The notes: generated by a model from the sequence alone, not told the origin. Shown: positions 14,645 through 24,305, counted from the stretch's first letter. The stretch: 25,623 nucleotides of DNA from GWB1-37-8 sp964603935 (GCA_964603935.1 CAZRWL010000015.1:1-25623); one strand, 5' to 3'. Made by a program: numbers and translations.

Positions 14645-16618
14645 ATGCAACCATTCTTGGAAATTATACTTTTCTTACTTGCTATCTGTGTATGTTTTTA
14701 TTTGCCCGGAAAATTTTTACTGGCAAAACTAAAATTGACACTTGGTTCTCCGGAAGATTTATTTCTTCCTTTTGTTGTAGGCATGATGCTATTTACATTA
14801 ATTTCCTATATTTTTTCTTGGTTAAAATTGGAAATTATTATTTTACCCTTATTTTTAATAATCAGTTTTCTCGCTTTTAAAAATAAAAAATGGATTCCAA
14901 GCAGTATTAACAAGCGCCATTTAATACCTCTTTTTATAGTACTTGTTTTGGCAATCATTTTTAGTCTTAGTATGTTAACGGCTGGAGTCTATGGAGACAC
15001 CATTAAATATGGAAGGGATGATTTATGGCATTTAGCTCTTATAAATGAACTAAAAGTGAATTTTCCACCAGATAATCCGGGATTTGCAGGGATTCCCTTA
15101 AAAGGTTACCATTTTTTTTATAATTTTTTACTAGCAAAGATTAGTAATATTTCTTTTATTTCTTCCCTTTCTCTGCATTTCCATTTTTTCCCATTACTTA
15201 TGGCTTTGTTGTGGGGATTGGGAGTTTATTCGCTTATGCAGGTCTGGAGTAAGAGAGTATCCGTTGCTCTCTGGGCGGTTTTTCTGACTCAGTTTGGAGG
15301 AAGCTTTGCTTTTATTTTAAGGCTGAGGGGACACGAAAATTTAAGCTTAGACAGCGCTTTTGGAATACAGCAGCCTGCAACAGCGCTTATAAATCCGCCT
15401 TTTTCAGTTTCGATTATCATCGTTATCGCAGTTCTTTTTGCTTTTTACCAATATTTTACGACAAAGAAAAAAGGCTGGTTAGTCATCATCGTTTTGTGTG
15501 CGGGTCTTATTAGTATGTTTAAAGTTTATGCGGGAATAATATTGCTTGGGAGCTTATTGCTACTTGCGCCTTTGCAATTATTAAAAAAGAATTTCATGTT
15601 TCTTATTGCGTGTTTTTTTACTGGAATTTTATTTGCAGTTACATACGGAATTCTTAGAGATCCTTCATCCACCCTTATTTTTGCGCCATTTTGGGCTCCT
15701 CATAGCGTGTTAGTTGATAATATGCCGTGGTATGGATATGCAGAAAAAATGTACACCTACACAAGGTTCTCTGTTATAAAAGGCATAATAGAGACAGAAT
15801 TGTACAGTTGGTATGTTTTTGTATTCGGTAATTTAGGAACTCGACTTCTTGGATTATTATTTTTACTTTTTTTACTCTTTAAACAATACAGAAAACCGTC
15901 GCTTTTCGTATTAACAGTTTTAATAATGACATCAATATCCATCTTAATCCCACTTTTTTTTATTCAATCGGGGAAAGTATTTGAAATAATACAGATGGCG
16001 TGGTATTTCTTGTTTTTTATTTCTCTTTTTGCCGCATTTGGTCTCCATGCGTTTTTTGGTCTTCGTTTTAATAAAATAATAAAAATTGTTTTATTTGTCG
16101 TAATTATACTATTAACCCTGCCCTCAGCATATGAGCCTTACAAAAGTTATTTTAATGTCATTAATTCTCATGGCACATCATTCTCGAATTCCTACTTCAA
16201 GGCAATGCAGTTTTTAAAACTTGAGGGAAATTATAATCAGACAGTTATAGAAATTCCAGAAAAAAATGTAAATGATACGAAGAAAGCAGTATTTAACTGG
16301 TATGGGGGATCGTCGCCGGCGATTACTGCATTTGGCAATAAAAGAAGCTATCTCAGCAATGAATATATCGATTTTGCTGGGGTTGATATTGCGCCAAGAA
16401 TTGAATTCATCCGTAAGATTATTGCTCTCAATAATTTACCCTTGAATGACTCTATTAAATATGTAAGTCTTCAGAAAGAAGTAGAGCAAGGATTAAGGAG
16501 CAATAAAATTTCCTTTATTTATAGTCCTTATCCCTTGTCTTTTGCTAAAAATACGGACTATCTTAGTGGAATTTATGAAAACCGAGCAGGTGCAATATAT
16601 AGGGTGAATGTAAAATAA
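14645..16618 (+). CDS. Large GT-C-like membrane protein, DUF2298-like, first paralogue
   Basis: This 657-residue protein begins with a hydrophobic helix containing YLPGKFLL. A first outside loop holds DDLWHLAL (125-132), NFPPDNPGFAG (139-149) and GYHFFYNFL (154-162). About ten helices follow, with NPPFSVSIII and FKVYAGIILLGSLLLL, and then a soluble C-terminal domain of roughly 140 residues. The gapless pattern D-x3-H-x-A-L-x6-NFPP-x2-PG-x2-G-x5-YH is shared with the next gene. The FPP-x2-P...YYxFG-like layout resembles DUF2298, a membrane family thought to belong with GT-C enzymes. I infer a lipid-linked sugar transferase acting outside, but no member I can recognise gives a substrate. It sits five bases after the PMT-like gene and four before its paralogue. 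Confidence 0.72.
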   Translation: MQPFLEIILFLLAICVCFYLPGKFLLAKLKLTLGSPEDLFLPFVVGMMLFTLISYIFSWLKLEIIILPLFLIISFLAFKNKKWIPSSINKRHLIPLFIVLVLAIIFSLSMLTAGVYGDTIKYGRDDLWHLALINELKVNFPPDNPGFAGIPLKGYHFFYNFLLAKISNISFISSLSLHFHFFPLLMALLWGLGVYSLMQVWSKRVSVALWAVFLTQFGGSFAFILRLRGHENLSLDSAFGIQQPATALINPPFSVSIIIVIAVLFAFYQYFTTKKKGWLVIIVLCAGLISMFKVYAGIILLGSLLLLAPLQLLKKNFMFLIACFFTGILFAVTYGILRDPSSTLIFAPFWAPHSVLVDNMPWYGYAEKMYTYTRFSVIKGIIETELYSWYVFVFGNLGTRLLGLLFLLFLLFKQYRKPSLFVLTVLIMTSISILIPLFFIQSGKVFEIIQMAWYFLFFISLFAAFGLHAFFGLRFNKIIKIVLFVVIILLTLPSAYEPYKSYFNVINSHGTSFSNSYFKAMQFLKLEGNYNQTVIEIPEKNVNDTKKAVFNWYGGSSPAITAFGNKRSYLSNEYIDFAGVDIAPRIEFIRKIIALNNLPLNDSIKYVSLQKEVEQGLRSNKISFIYSPYPLSFAKNTDYLSGIYENRAGAIYRVNVK

Positions 16619-16622
16619 TAAG

Positions 16623-18593
16623 ATGTTTAATATTTTTGATATATATTTTTGGTTATATTTTTTGTTTTTTTTTATTGCGGTATTTCTTGCGTTTTTTATT
16701 CCGGGAGATTTGTTAATAAGAAAATATAATTTATCTATTTTTCAAAGGTTTGCTTTAGGAACGGGTATAGGCATAGTTTTATGGGGATGGCAGGGATTTA
16801 TATTCGGTTATTTGGGGTTAAGATTATTATCATATGTTTACATTATTATCCTATTTCTATTATGGATTAAGATTCAGGGTCGGGAATTTTTAAGAGCGAT
16901 TATAGATAAAGCTATTTTTGCCAATATTGATTGGGTTGTAGCGTTATTGATAATGGTGGGCGTAGGCGTTCAGTTGTCCTCTGTTTGGTTTAACGGGGTT
17001 TATCTAAAAGAGGGACTATTTTTTTGTTGCGGCAATTTATTTGATAATATTTTACACGTTGCATTGACAAGTCAAGCGGTGAAAAATTTCCCTCCATTTG
17101 AACCTGGAATGTATGGAGAAATTGTTAGGAATTATCATTACTGGGGCAACTTAGTAATTGGAGAATTGATACGCGTATTCAGCCTCCCTCTTATTTCTAC
17201 CCAGAATCAATATTCAATGTTTCTAATATCCGTGCTTTTGGGATTGTCAGGAGTAGTGTTTGGTCAAATATGCGGCTTGGGTAAAAGTTTTTATCGATGG
17301 CTAGTTCTTTTTCTTTATTTTGGTGGAGATCTTATCTTTCTGCTGGTCTCATTTATGCGTAAAGAGGTAAATTTTCAGATGAGCTCACTTGAAGACGGGG
17401 CAAAATTTTTGGTAAATCCCCCAAGGGCAATTTCCATAATAATATTATTCATAGGACTCAGCTTATTTCTCATTTGGCTAAAAAAGAAAAACCTTTCTTT
17501 TGGTTTAGTAATGGTTTTTATATTGACAAGTACAGTTGGATTTAAGGTGTATACCGGATTTTTTGTGCTTATAGGATTGTTCGCGCTGTTAGTTTTTTAT
17601 ATTTTCAAAAAGAAATTTCAGTTCATTTTTTTGTTTCTCGCAGCAGTATCTTTGAGTGTAGTTATATATTTTCCTGTTAATAGCGGCGCAGGCGGCTTAT
17701 ATTTTACAGGTTTATCTCTTTTTCAAAATTTTATTGTACAGCCATGGATGATGCTCGATCGGCTTGAGCTTGCGCGAAGAATATATTTGGATCACCATAG
17801 CTGGTTAAGGGTAATTCAATACGAAGTTACTTTTGCAGCAATATTTATTACGACTGTTTTTGGAACAAAGCTTCTTGGATTATTTCAAACTAGAAAATCC
17901 TTGTCGCGTTTGCCGATTGAACTTCACATTTTTTTAATTTCCGGTATGGCGGTAAGTGCTATTTTAGGATTATTTTTCCAGCAATACACAGGCGGATCAA
18001 ATACATTTAATTTTCTTGTTTCAATATTTATAATAGGATCAATTTACACTGCTCTTGCCTGTAGCTATTGGCTTAATAAATTACATTTTTATATAAAAAT
18101 TTTCCTAGTTATATCCATAGTAATTCTTACTTCTACTCGAGTGCTACAGACTGCATTTGTAAATATTCAAAATATTCAAATGGAAAAAGGATTTATTATT
18201 GATAATTTTGAATTGAGTGGACTTCGGTATCTGCGGGAAAAAACAGAAAAGGATGCAATTATATTGGTTGACTACAAAACTTTCAAAACTGACGCAGAAT
18301 CTCCTTATGTAAGCTTTTTAGCAGATAGACAGATGTTTCTATCTGGACTAGGAAATGAGCTCACAGCTCATGGAATAGACTTCTCCGCTAGGAAGGCAGT
18401 TGCCGACACTATTCTAACCGGTCATAATCCTAAAGAAATAAGAAGGCAATTGTTTAAGTATAGAATTGACTATATGTATCTATCTACATCTAATAATACG
18501 CTGGCTACGGAAGCTGCTCAACTTTCAAGCGTTGTTTTTCAGAATGAAAAGATTAGAATTCTTAAATACAGCCAGCAAGAGCACAATAACTGA
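16623..18593 (+). CDS. Large GT-C-like membrane protein, DUF2298-like, second paralogue
   Basis: This 656-residue protein is parallel to the preceding gene over its whole length. Shared features are an N-terminal helix with FIPGDLLI, and a loop with DNILHVAL (141-148), NFPPFEPGMYG (155-165) and NYHYWGNL (170-177). Later it has NPPRAISIII, FKVYTGFFVLIGLFALL and a soluble C-terminal domain of about 130 residues. Compared with the first paralogue, the DD-x2-H motif is D-x3-H and several loop residues differ, so substrate use may have diverged. It is the last gene of operon C. Its final 69 bases overlap, tail to tail, the end of the minus-strand YfhO gene, and no terminator separates them. Confidence 0.72.
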   Translation: MFNIFDIYFWLYFLFFFIAVFLAFFIPGDLLIRKYNLSIFQRFALGTGIGIVLWGWQGFIFGYLGLRLLSYVYIIILFLLWIKIQGREFLRAIIDKAIFANIDWVVALLIMVGVGVQLSSVWFNGVYLKEGLFFCCGNLFDNILHVALTSQAVKNFPPFEPGMYGEIVRNYHYWGNLVIGELIRVFSLPLISTQNQYSMFLISVLLGLSGVVFGQICGLGKSFYRWLVLFLYFGGDLIFLLVSFMRKEVNFQMSSLEDGAKFLVNPPRAISIIILFIGLSLFLIWLKKKNLSFGLVMVFILTSTVGFKVYTGFFVLIGLFALLVFYIFKKKFQFIFLFLAAVSLSVVIYFPVNSGAGGLYFTGLSLFQNFIVQPWMMLDRLELARRIYLDHHSWLRVIQYEVTFAAIFITTVFGTKLLGLFQTRKSLSRLPIELHIFLISGMAVSAILGLFFQQYTGGSNTFNFLVSIFIIGSIYTALACSYWLNKLHFYIKIFLVISIVILTSTRVLQTAFVNIQNIQMEKGFIIDNFELSGLRYLREKTEKDAIILVDYKTFKTDAESPYVSFLADRQMFLSGLGNELTAHGIDFSARKAVADTILTGHNPKEIRRQLFKYRIDYMYLSTSNNTLATEAAQLSSVVFQNEKIRILKYSQQEHNN

Positions 18594-21014
18594 CAATATA
18601 GAAATTGCTAGGCCACTTTTAAAAGACAGCGGATCATATTTGAAAATTACCGCATGCCTTCCTTCAGGCAAATACACACTCCTAAAAGTATAATCTGCGC
18701 GATAGATTTTAGTTTCTTTATTATCGACATATGCTTTCCATCCGGGATAGTAATTGTCGGAAAGAAAAAGCATTTGTGCGATATTGGTTTTTGCATTAAT
18801 AATTATTTCTTCAGGTTTGTAGGAGATAATGTTTACAGTGGAGTTAACTGAGGATCTTGATAGATTAATAATCTTGTCCGAACTATTGAGTTCTTTTGGT
18901 TTTTCTTCAAGAATAACGGTAGTTAAAAGGTTAACGTTAGGATTGAAAATTAGATCTAGAATTTTCTGAGGATTATTTTCTAGATTTATGTTGTTAGTTA
19001 AAAAAACTCTTGGGAAAGCCCTAGCATATTCGAGACCATGCCAATTGCCATTTTGCCAAACAGGCTTAAAAAGATCGGATGAATATTTATTTGCGTCGCT
19101 ATTTTTAGAATTAAGGTTATTAAAATAAAGCACATATTTTATTCCAAGGAGTGAAAATAAACGCATCCTTCGATTGTTCTCAAATGGGTTTTCTTTGTCT
19201 CCCATTTCTGAAAGCCTTGCTTCTACTCGAGGGATATCTCCGGTAAGTTTCCCATTATTTTTAAGAGTAAAAAGAAGCTCTCCATATCGTCTGGGAAAAA
19301 CAGGATTAGTCCCTTCAGCAGAATAAATATTTGCGTATGTTGATATGTTTTCCTCCATTGGCTCTCGAAGCGTTAGAAATCTATTTAAAGAATTTCTTGA
19401 TTGCAAAAAAGACAGAACCGGATTTTTTGGATAAAGAAACTGAGGATCGCCAATTACGAGATACTTATTAAGAAAATAAAATTGTCCAAATAGCGTTAGA
19501 GCAATAATTCCAAGCAATGCCAAATTGAATCTTCTTTTTACCCGCACTAACACAAGTAATAAAGAAAGCAAAATAAATGGCGGAACGAGATTCCTTAGAA
19601 GAACAAGAGTATTCATTTTCGTTGGAGATGATCCGTGTATGATTACGTAATCATTTAATTTTCGGAAGAGTGGAGCGTCGCCGAATTTAAATAGTAAAAA
19701 TCCATAAAAAGCAATAAAAAAAAGACTTATGTAAAAAAAAGAAAGTATGTATAACATATATTTTAATTGTTTTTTTCCTCTTTGCTCTACAAACGTTGAT
19801 AATCCAAATGCAGAGAGTGTGGCAATCGAAAAAGAGGTAAGAAAAAGAATGCGGCTTGGTAAGAATGTCGGAAGTAAGGGGAGCGGGAGTTGGAATAACC
19901 ATTTTGTAAAAGGAGAATCAATAGTTAGAAAAAAAGAAAAAACAGCAGAGAAAGTAAAAAAACTAATAATAGGATTTGCCTTTCTTTTAAATATCATGTA
20001 GATGAAAAAAACAGATGGTATTAGTCCTGCGTAAAGAATTGATTCTCGATAGAACCCACGGCCAAAAAAATTATATGCTCCGGGGTTGCCAAAAATATCC
20101 GGTACGAAAGCGTTGGGGAGATGCGTAACGGGAAGAAGATATCTTTCAAACAAATACCAAGCAGAGGATGTGCTTCTTGGAGATTCAAAGAAAGCCTCTA
20201 TGGACGGAAGTAGTTGCATTGCCGATAAGCCAAGCGAGAAGATGTAAATTCCAATCACTCTGGACATTGAGTTGAAAAAGGGAAGCTTTAAATGCCGAGC
20301 ACGACATAAACTGTAAAGAAAAGAAAATAAAAATATATAAAACGCTATTTGAAAAAATCCTCCAAGCAATGAACAGGTAAGAGCAATTATGGCAATGCAG
20401 TAGTATTGGAATTTTTCCTCTTTAAGATAGCCTTCTATTCCATACAGAACAAGAGGAAGCCACAATGCCGATTGAGCAACAACAACATTCTCCTGGCTCC
20501 ATACCAGCATGAATCCTGAAAATCCGAAGGATATTGCCCCAAGCCAAATAGCAGGCTTATTGAGTCTAAGGAGGCTTAAGAAAAGATGCATAAAAAAGAG
20601 TGCCATAATTGGTTGGATAAACAGAAGAATTCCAAATGCATGAATTTGCGGCAGAAAAAAATATAAAATGTTTAATGGGTAAAATATGGATGACTGGAAA
20701 TTTGCGAGTAATGGGGTTCCCGCGAAAACGTAGGGATTCCAAAGCGGAATAGTATATTTAGCCAGCATATCGTTAATAAGTGTTCTTTCGGGATAGAAAA
20801 TCCGGATTTGATCATCCCCGATTGGTTTATGAGGGATACCTGTTTCCCAGCCGGGAAATTTTTCCGTCCTCCAGGGGGAATAAACTTGGGCTAGGAAATT
20901 TGAGGGAAAAAGAATTTTTCCATTGAAAATGACCTGTCTATATGTAAAGAGAAGTCCTATTATCAATATAAATAACAAAATATAAGATAAGGATATTTTT
21001 TTAAAAAATTTCAT
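18525..21014 (-). CDS. YfhO-family membrane protein (third copy)
   Basis: At 829 residues this is the longest of the three YfhO relatives. The first helix is at about 10-24. The outside loop runs through RIFYPERTL to WNPYVFAGTPLLAN (92-105). The core includes GFFQIAFYIFLFSF, AFVPDIFGNPGAYN and FLPSRILFL. The outer domain has SAEGTNPVFPRRYGE and, near the end, DNYYPGWKAYVDN and YRADYTFRSV. A C-terminal helix, LAISILSVIVLLLAVF, is present, unlike in the copy at 7672-9930. It is a stand-alone gene read against its neighbours, starting 46 bases from the divergent PMT-like gene. Its last 69 bases overlap the 3' end of operon C. Function is inferred as for the other YfhO copies: sugar transfer outside the membrane from a polyprenyl-phosphate donor. 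Confidence 0.88.
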   Translation of the reverse strand: MKFFKKISLSYILLFILIIGLLFTYRQVIFNGKILFPSNFLAQVYSPWRTEKFPGWETGIPHKPIGDDQIRIFYPERTLINDMLAKYTIPLWNPYVFAGTPLLANFQSSIFYPLNILYFFLPQIHAFGILLFIQPIMALFFMHLFLSLLRLNKPAIWLGAISFGFSGFMLVWSQENVVVAQSALWLPLVLYGIEGYLKEEKFQYYCIAIIALTCSLLGGFFQIAFYIFLFSFLYSLCRARHLKLPFFNSMSRVIGIYIFSLGLSAMQLLPSIEAFFESPRSTSSAWYLFERYLLPVTHLPNAFVPDIFGNPGAYNFFGRGFYRESILYAGLIPSVFFIYMIFKRKANPIISFFTFSAVFSFFLTIDSPFTKWLFQLPLPLLPTFLPSRILFLTSFSIATLSAFGLSTFVEQRGKKQLKYMLYILSFFYISLFFIAFYGFLLFKFGDAPLFRKLNDYVIIHGSSPTKMNTLVLLRNLVPPFILLSLLLVLVRVKRRFNLALLGIIALTLFGQFYFLNKYLVIGDPQFLYPKNPVLSFLQSRNSLNRFLTLREPMEENISTYANIYSAEGTNPVFPRRYGELLFTLKNNGKLTGDIPRVEARLSEMGDKENPFENNRRMRLFSLLGIKYVLYFNNLNSKNSDANKYSSDLFKPVWQNGNWHGLEYARAFPRVFLTNNINLENNPQKILDLIFNPNVNLLTTVILEEKPKELNSSDKIINLSRSSVNSTVNIISYKPEEIIINAKTNIAQMLFLSDNYYPGWKAYVDNKETKIYRADYTFRSVYLPEGRHAVIFKYDPLSFKSGLAISILSVIVLLLAVFKNSNLFILKNNA

Positions 21015-21060
21015 TGATAAGTTTGAGATATGGTATCATAAAGATAAATATATTGCTAAA
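21015..21060. promoter_or_regulatory. Short divergent promoter region
   Basis: Just 46 bases separate two divergent start codons. The stretch TATCATA (21034-21040) reads TATCAT on the plus strand, preceded by TGG as an extended -10, and TATGAT on the minus strand (21035-21040). The same bases could therefore act as -10 for both genes. Other plus-strand candidates are TTGAGA (21023-21028), spaced 16 from TAAATA (21045-21050). The -35 elements are weak and no Shine-Dalgarno site is visible. Confidence 0.4.
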
Positions 21061-22623
21061 ATGAAAAACATAATGTTTCGGTTTTTGCCTCTTTTACTGA
21101 TAATCCCAATTTATATAGTACTTTACAAAATTTATACTCCCAAAGTGAATGCTTTTGGTTGTTTTGACGATTGCTTCAATATTGTTGCCGGATATTTTAT
21201 TACAAATGGTAAAAGATTATACTCAGATATTTTTTTCAATCATCAGCCTCTTATGGCATATTTTAGTTCATTTATTCAGACGGCACTTCATCCGATCAAT
21301 ATATATGATCTTGTATTAACTCATAGGCAAAGCATCATGGTGTTTGGTCTTGTTATGAATATAGCTATTATTTTACGATTTGGTCTGCCAATGTTTGGTT
21401 TTGTTTTTCTTTATGAATTTAGCAAGTTTTATGTCTTTGGAGACAGATTTCTTGCGGAGGGAGCAATAGTGTACCCGCTCGTATATATGATGGGACTTGT
21501 ATGGCAGAAATACATAAATAAAAGATTATATTGGCATGATTATATATTAAGCTCATTCTTCGCATGGTTTGTAATTTTTATGAGAGAGCCATACATTATT
21601 ATTTCGGTTGCCTTATTATTTCTAATATTTTTTGGCAAGCCTTTTTCATTTTCAAAAAAAATGGCGTTAGGTTTATTTGCTCTGTTGGTAGTTGCTTTTT
21701 TGTCAATAATGCCATTATCGGAATATTTTTTTAATGTAGTAACCGTAAGTAGTCAAATTTTTCGTTCGGAAGCAGGCGATAATAATTTATTAGGTCTTGG
21801 AGCAATTAATATATTTATATATCCCATTCTTATTTTTTTTGGAGGTGAATGGAATATCTTTAGGTATTTTCTCGTAGGGCTTGATTCCGTATTCTTGGCA
21901 TCTTTTTTATTTCTTTTTCCTGTGAAAGAAAAGAGAAAAGCTCTTCTCGTTCTATTCCTGATACTTGGACTAGCGAATGTTCGTATATTTCCTCCGGGGA
22001 AAATTTTTTACGCGGCGTTTCACATGATAGCATGGTATGGATTATTTATTGCAGCACTTATTTTTTTATTGAATGAGCTCTTTTCATATAAGAAAAAAAT
22101 AACAGTCTCACTTTTAATTGTTCTTGTAATATTATTTGCCTATATTGTTGGTTCCCCAAGATCGTTTATCCGCGAAAAGACTGATCCTCATTATGAGTTC
22201 ATAACTAATTATGGAAAAGAGTTGCAGGTAGGAGAAGTGGTAAGGTTGTTGTCGAAATCTACGGACACGCTTTATTTAGACGGGGGAGATGATCTTATTT
22301 ATTGGCAAGCTAAACGTTTATCTCCATATAAATATTCTTGGTATACCTCAGGGATGCTTGGGTTTTCTCGTTATCGGCAAGCAAGGCTTGAGATGTTTGC
22401 GATTTCACCCCCTGATTTTTATTTCCGTTTTTGCACAAAAAAAATAATAGCTGATTATTTTTTGCCCAAAGCTTATGAAAATGATTATCAAAATATATAT
22501 TCTTTAGGAAAACCCACATGTCTTTATGTCAAAAAATCAAAAATAGCTGATATTCAGGAAGAAAAATGGCAAAAAGCAGGAGAATTTCTCTATGGATTGC
22601 CTGAAAGTGTAAAAATTAAGTAG
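21061..22623 (+). CDS. PMT-like polytopic membrane protein (GT-C type)
   Basis: This 520-residue protein has a short cytoplasmic start and a first helix at about 7-24. The outside loop contains CFDDCFNIVAGYFITNG (35-51) and SDIFFNHQPLMAYFSSF (55-71). An acidic pair followed by an NHQPL block is a variant of the DD...HPPL signature of GT39/PMT-like enzymes, here with Q in place of the first P. About ten helices follow, including a FMREPYIIISVAL segment, then a soluble C-terminal tail of about 150 residues. The tail carries SKSTDTLYLDGGDDLIYW and is likely outside. It is divergently transcribed from the third YfhO gene, and a good -10 follows it before the ArnT-like pair. Donor and acceptor are unknown. 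Confidence 0.75.
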   Translation: MKNIMFRFLPLLLIIPIYIVLYKIYTPKVNAFGCFDDCFNIVAGYFITNGKRLYSDIFFNHQPLMAYFSSFIQTALHPINIYDLVLTHRQSIMVFGLVMNIAIILRFGLPMFGFVFLYEFSKFYVFGDRFLAEGAIVYPLVYMMGLVWQKYINKRLYWHDYILSSFFAWFVIFMREPYIIISVALLFLIFFGKPFSFSKKMALGLFALLVVAFLSIMPLSEYFFNVVTVSSQIFRSEAGDNNLLGLGAINIFIYPILIFFGGEWNIFRYFLVGLDSVFLASFLFLFPVKEKRKALLVLFLILGLANVRIFPPGKIFYAAFHMIAWYGLFIAALIFLLNELFSYKKKITVSLLIVLVILFAYIVGSPRSFIREKTDPHYEFITNYGKELQVGEVVRLLSKSTDTLYLDGGDDLIYWQAKRLSPYKYSWYTSGMLGFSRYRQARLEMFAISPPDFYFRFCTKKIIADYFLPKAYENDYQNIYSLGKPTCLYVKKSKIADIQEEKWQKAGEFLYGLPESVKIK

Positions 22624-22631
22624 TATTAAGA

Positions 22632-22637
22632 TATAAT
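22632..22637 (+). promoter_or_regulatory. Consensus -10 hexamer before the ArnT/PMT-like pair
   Basis: A perfect TATAAT lies in the 41-base gap after the PMT-like gene, 27 bases before the next ATG, so the transcript would have a leader of about 20 bases. No good -35 is seen at 16-18 bases upstream. It probably gives the two downstream genes their own promoter. Confidence 0.45.
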
Positions 22638-22664
22638 AAGTTAATTAAGATTTTCGCAGAAACT

Positions 22665-24305
22665 ATGAGTTTGGCAAAAACAACAATAATTCTTACAGCA
22701 ATTATTGTGTTTGCCTCTTTCTTGAGATTTTTTCAATTGGGACAAAATCCGCCGTCTTTAACATGGGATGAAGTAGCATGGGGGTATAATGCTTATTCTT
22801 TGGGAATTGACGGAAGAGATGAGTTTGGAAGATTTTTGCCCCTTAATTATTTAGAATCTTTCGGTGATTTTAAACCTCCAGCGTATGCGTATCTTGATGT
22901 AATTCCTATTAAATCGTTCGGCCTAACCGAATTCGCAACCAGGTTTCCATCTGCATTTTTTGGCGTATTGACAGTTTTGATTACCTATTTTTTAACAAAA
23001 AGAATCTTTTGGAATTCAAAATCAAAAGAACCATATGCCTTGTTCGCTTCGTTATTTTTAGCCATATCACCATGGCATATTATGTTATCCCGCGCTGCAT
23101 TTGAGGCAAATGTGGCTACGTTTTTTTTGGTAGCTGGCGCTTGGTTATTTTTAGCCGGGATGAAAGAGAAAAAATGGTATACAGTTTTTTCAATAATTTT
23201 CTTTGTACTTTCTATTTATACTTTTAATACTGCCAGAATTGTCGCCCCACTTTTGGTGTTGTTTTTGGGGGTTGTTTTCAGAAAAGAACTAATTGAAAAT
23301 AGAAAACAAACATTAGTTGCAGTTTTGGTTGGAGTTCTGCTAATTCTGCCTATTTTCAAATTTTTATTTTCTTCCCAAGCGAGTCTCCGCTTCAAAGAGG
23401 TGAATATATTTACGGATAGTGACGTTGTCATGACTTCCAATCAGGAAATAATAAATGATAGTAGTAAATGGTCGAGGGTCATTCATAATAGGAGAGTTGG
23501 ATATGCGCTATCATATTTAAAGCATTATTTTGACAATCTTAATCCAAGCTTTCTTTTCATAAAAGGCGACGGAAATCCTAAATTTTCAACTCAAGATGTT
23601 GGGGAAATGTACCTTTGGGATTTGCCATTTTTTATATTAGGAATATTGCTTTTATTTAAAAGGAAAGAAGGTTATTGGTGGATAATTCCTCTTTGGTTAA
23701 TGTTAGGAATTATTCCTGCAGGGTTGGCTCGTGAGACGCCTCATGCTCTTCGGATAGAAACAACTTTACCTACCTTTCAAATTTTAATTGCAGTAGGATT
23801 CGTTGAGTTTTTGTGCTGGCTTAAAAAATTTCAAGCAAATAGGAAATTATGGTTGATATCGGTAAATGTGATATTTTCTTTGTTGATTCTAAATGTCATT
23901 TACTTTCTGCATGGCTATTACCGACATTATGCAAAAGAATTTTCCGGTGAATGGCAATATGGGTACAAAGAATCAATAGATTATGTAAAATCTATTGAAG
24001 ATAATTACAATAATGTATATATAACAAGCGACATGGGACGGCCCTACATATATTACTTATTTTATACAAAGACAGATCCCCGAATTTTTAGAAAAGAAGG
24101 CGTTGTTCGAAGAGATAATTTTGGTTTTGTAACCGTTGATAGGTCTGGCAAGTTTAATTTTTTAAACGATAGGACTAAAATCAATAATGGAAAAGGCGTA
24201 AAAAATCTTTTCATCAAAACTCCCGGCAATGTTCCGGAAAAAGCAAGTAAATTAAAAACTTTTACTAGACTTAATGGTAGTGCTGCATTGGTTGCCTATG
24301 AATAA
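22665..24305 (+). CDS. ArnT/PMT-like membrane glycosyltransferase, first tandem copy
   Basis: This 546-residue GT-C enzyme has an N-terminal helix followed by FLRFFQLGQNPPSLTWDE, with the conserved acidic pair D35-E36. It continues AWGYNAYSL, GDFKPPAYAYLDVIP and RFPSAFFGVL, the standard first-loop architecture of GT39/GT83 (PMT_2/ArnT) enzymes that take sugars from polyprenyl phosphate. The second-loop block SPWHIMLSRAAFEANVA (about 142-158) is also standard. Later ETPHALRIETTLPTFQ lies near the end of the membrane core. The C-terminus has WQYGYKESIDYVKS and a soluble tail of about 110 residues. The next gene is a close paralogue starting eight bases before this stop, so the pair comes from a tandem duplication and is co-translated. 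Confidence 0.88.
   Translation: MSLAKTTIILTAIIVFASFLRFFQLGQNPPSLTWDEVAWGYNAYSLGIDGRDEFGRFLPLNYLESFGDFKPPAYAYLDVIPIKSFGLTEFATRFPSAFFGVLTVLITYFLTKRIFWNSKSKEPYALFASLFLAISPWHIMLSRAAFEANVATFFLVAGAWLFLAGMKEKKWYTVFSIIFFVLSIYTFNTARIVAPLLVLFLGVVFRKELIENRKQTLVAVLVGVLLILPIFKFLFSSQASLRFKEVNIFTDSDVVMTSNQEIINDSSKWSRVIHNRRVGYALSYLKHYFDNLNPSFLFIKGDGNPKFSTQDVGEMYLWDLPFFILGILLLFKRKEGYWWIIPLWLMLGIIPAGLARETPHALRIETTLPTFQILIAVGFVEFLCWLKKFQANRKLWLISVNVIFSLLILNVIYFLHGYYRHYAKEFSGEWQYGYKESIDYVKSIEDNYNNVYITSDMGRPYIYYLFYTKTDPRIFRKEGVVRRDNFGFVTVDRSGKFNFLNDRTKINNGKGVKNLFIKTPGNVPEKASKLKTFTRLNGSAALVAYE

Noticed and set aside
18155..18182. Nine-base tandem repeat encoding NIQNIQ
   Set aside because: The period is a multiple of three and it is only two units long, so it is ordinary protein-level repetition, not the heptamer type.
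18355..18371. Inverted repeat ATGAGCT-CAC-AGCTCAT
   Set aside because: A 7-base stem within coding sequence, with no repeat copies seen and no extra protein length. It is plausible by chance in 25 kb.
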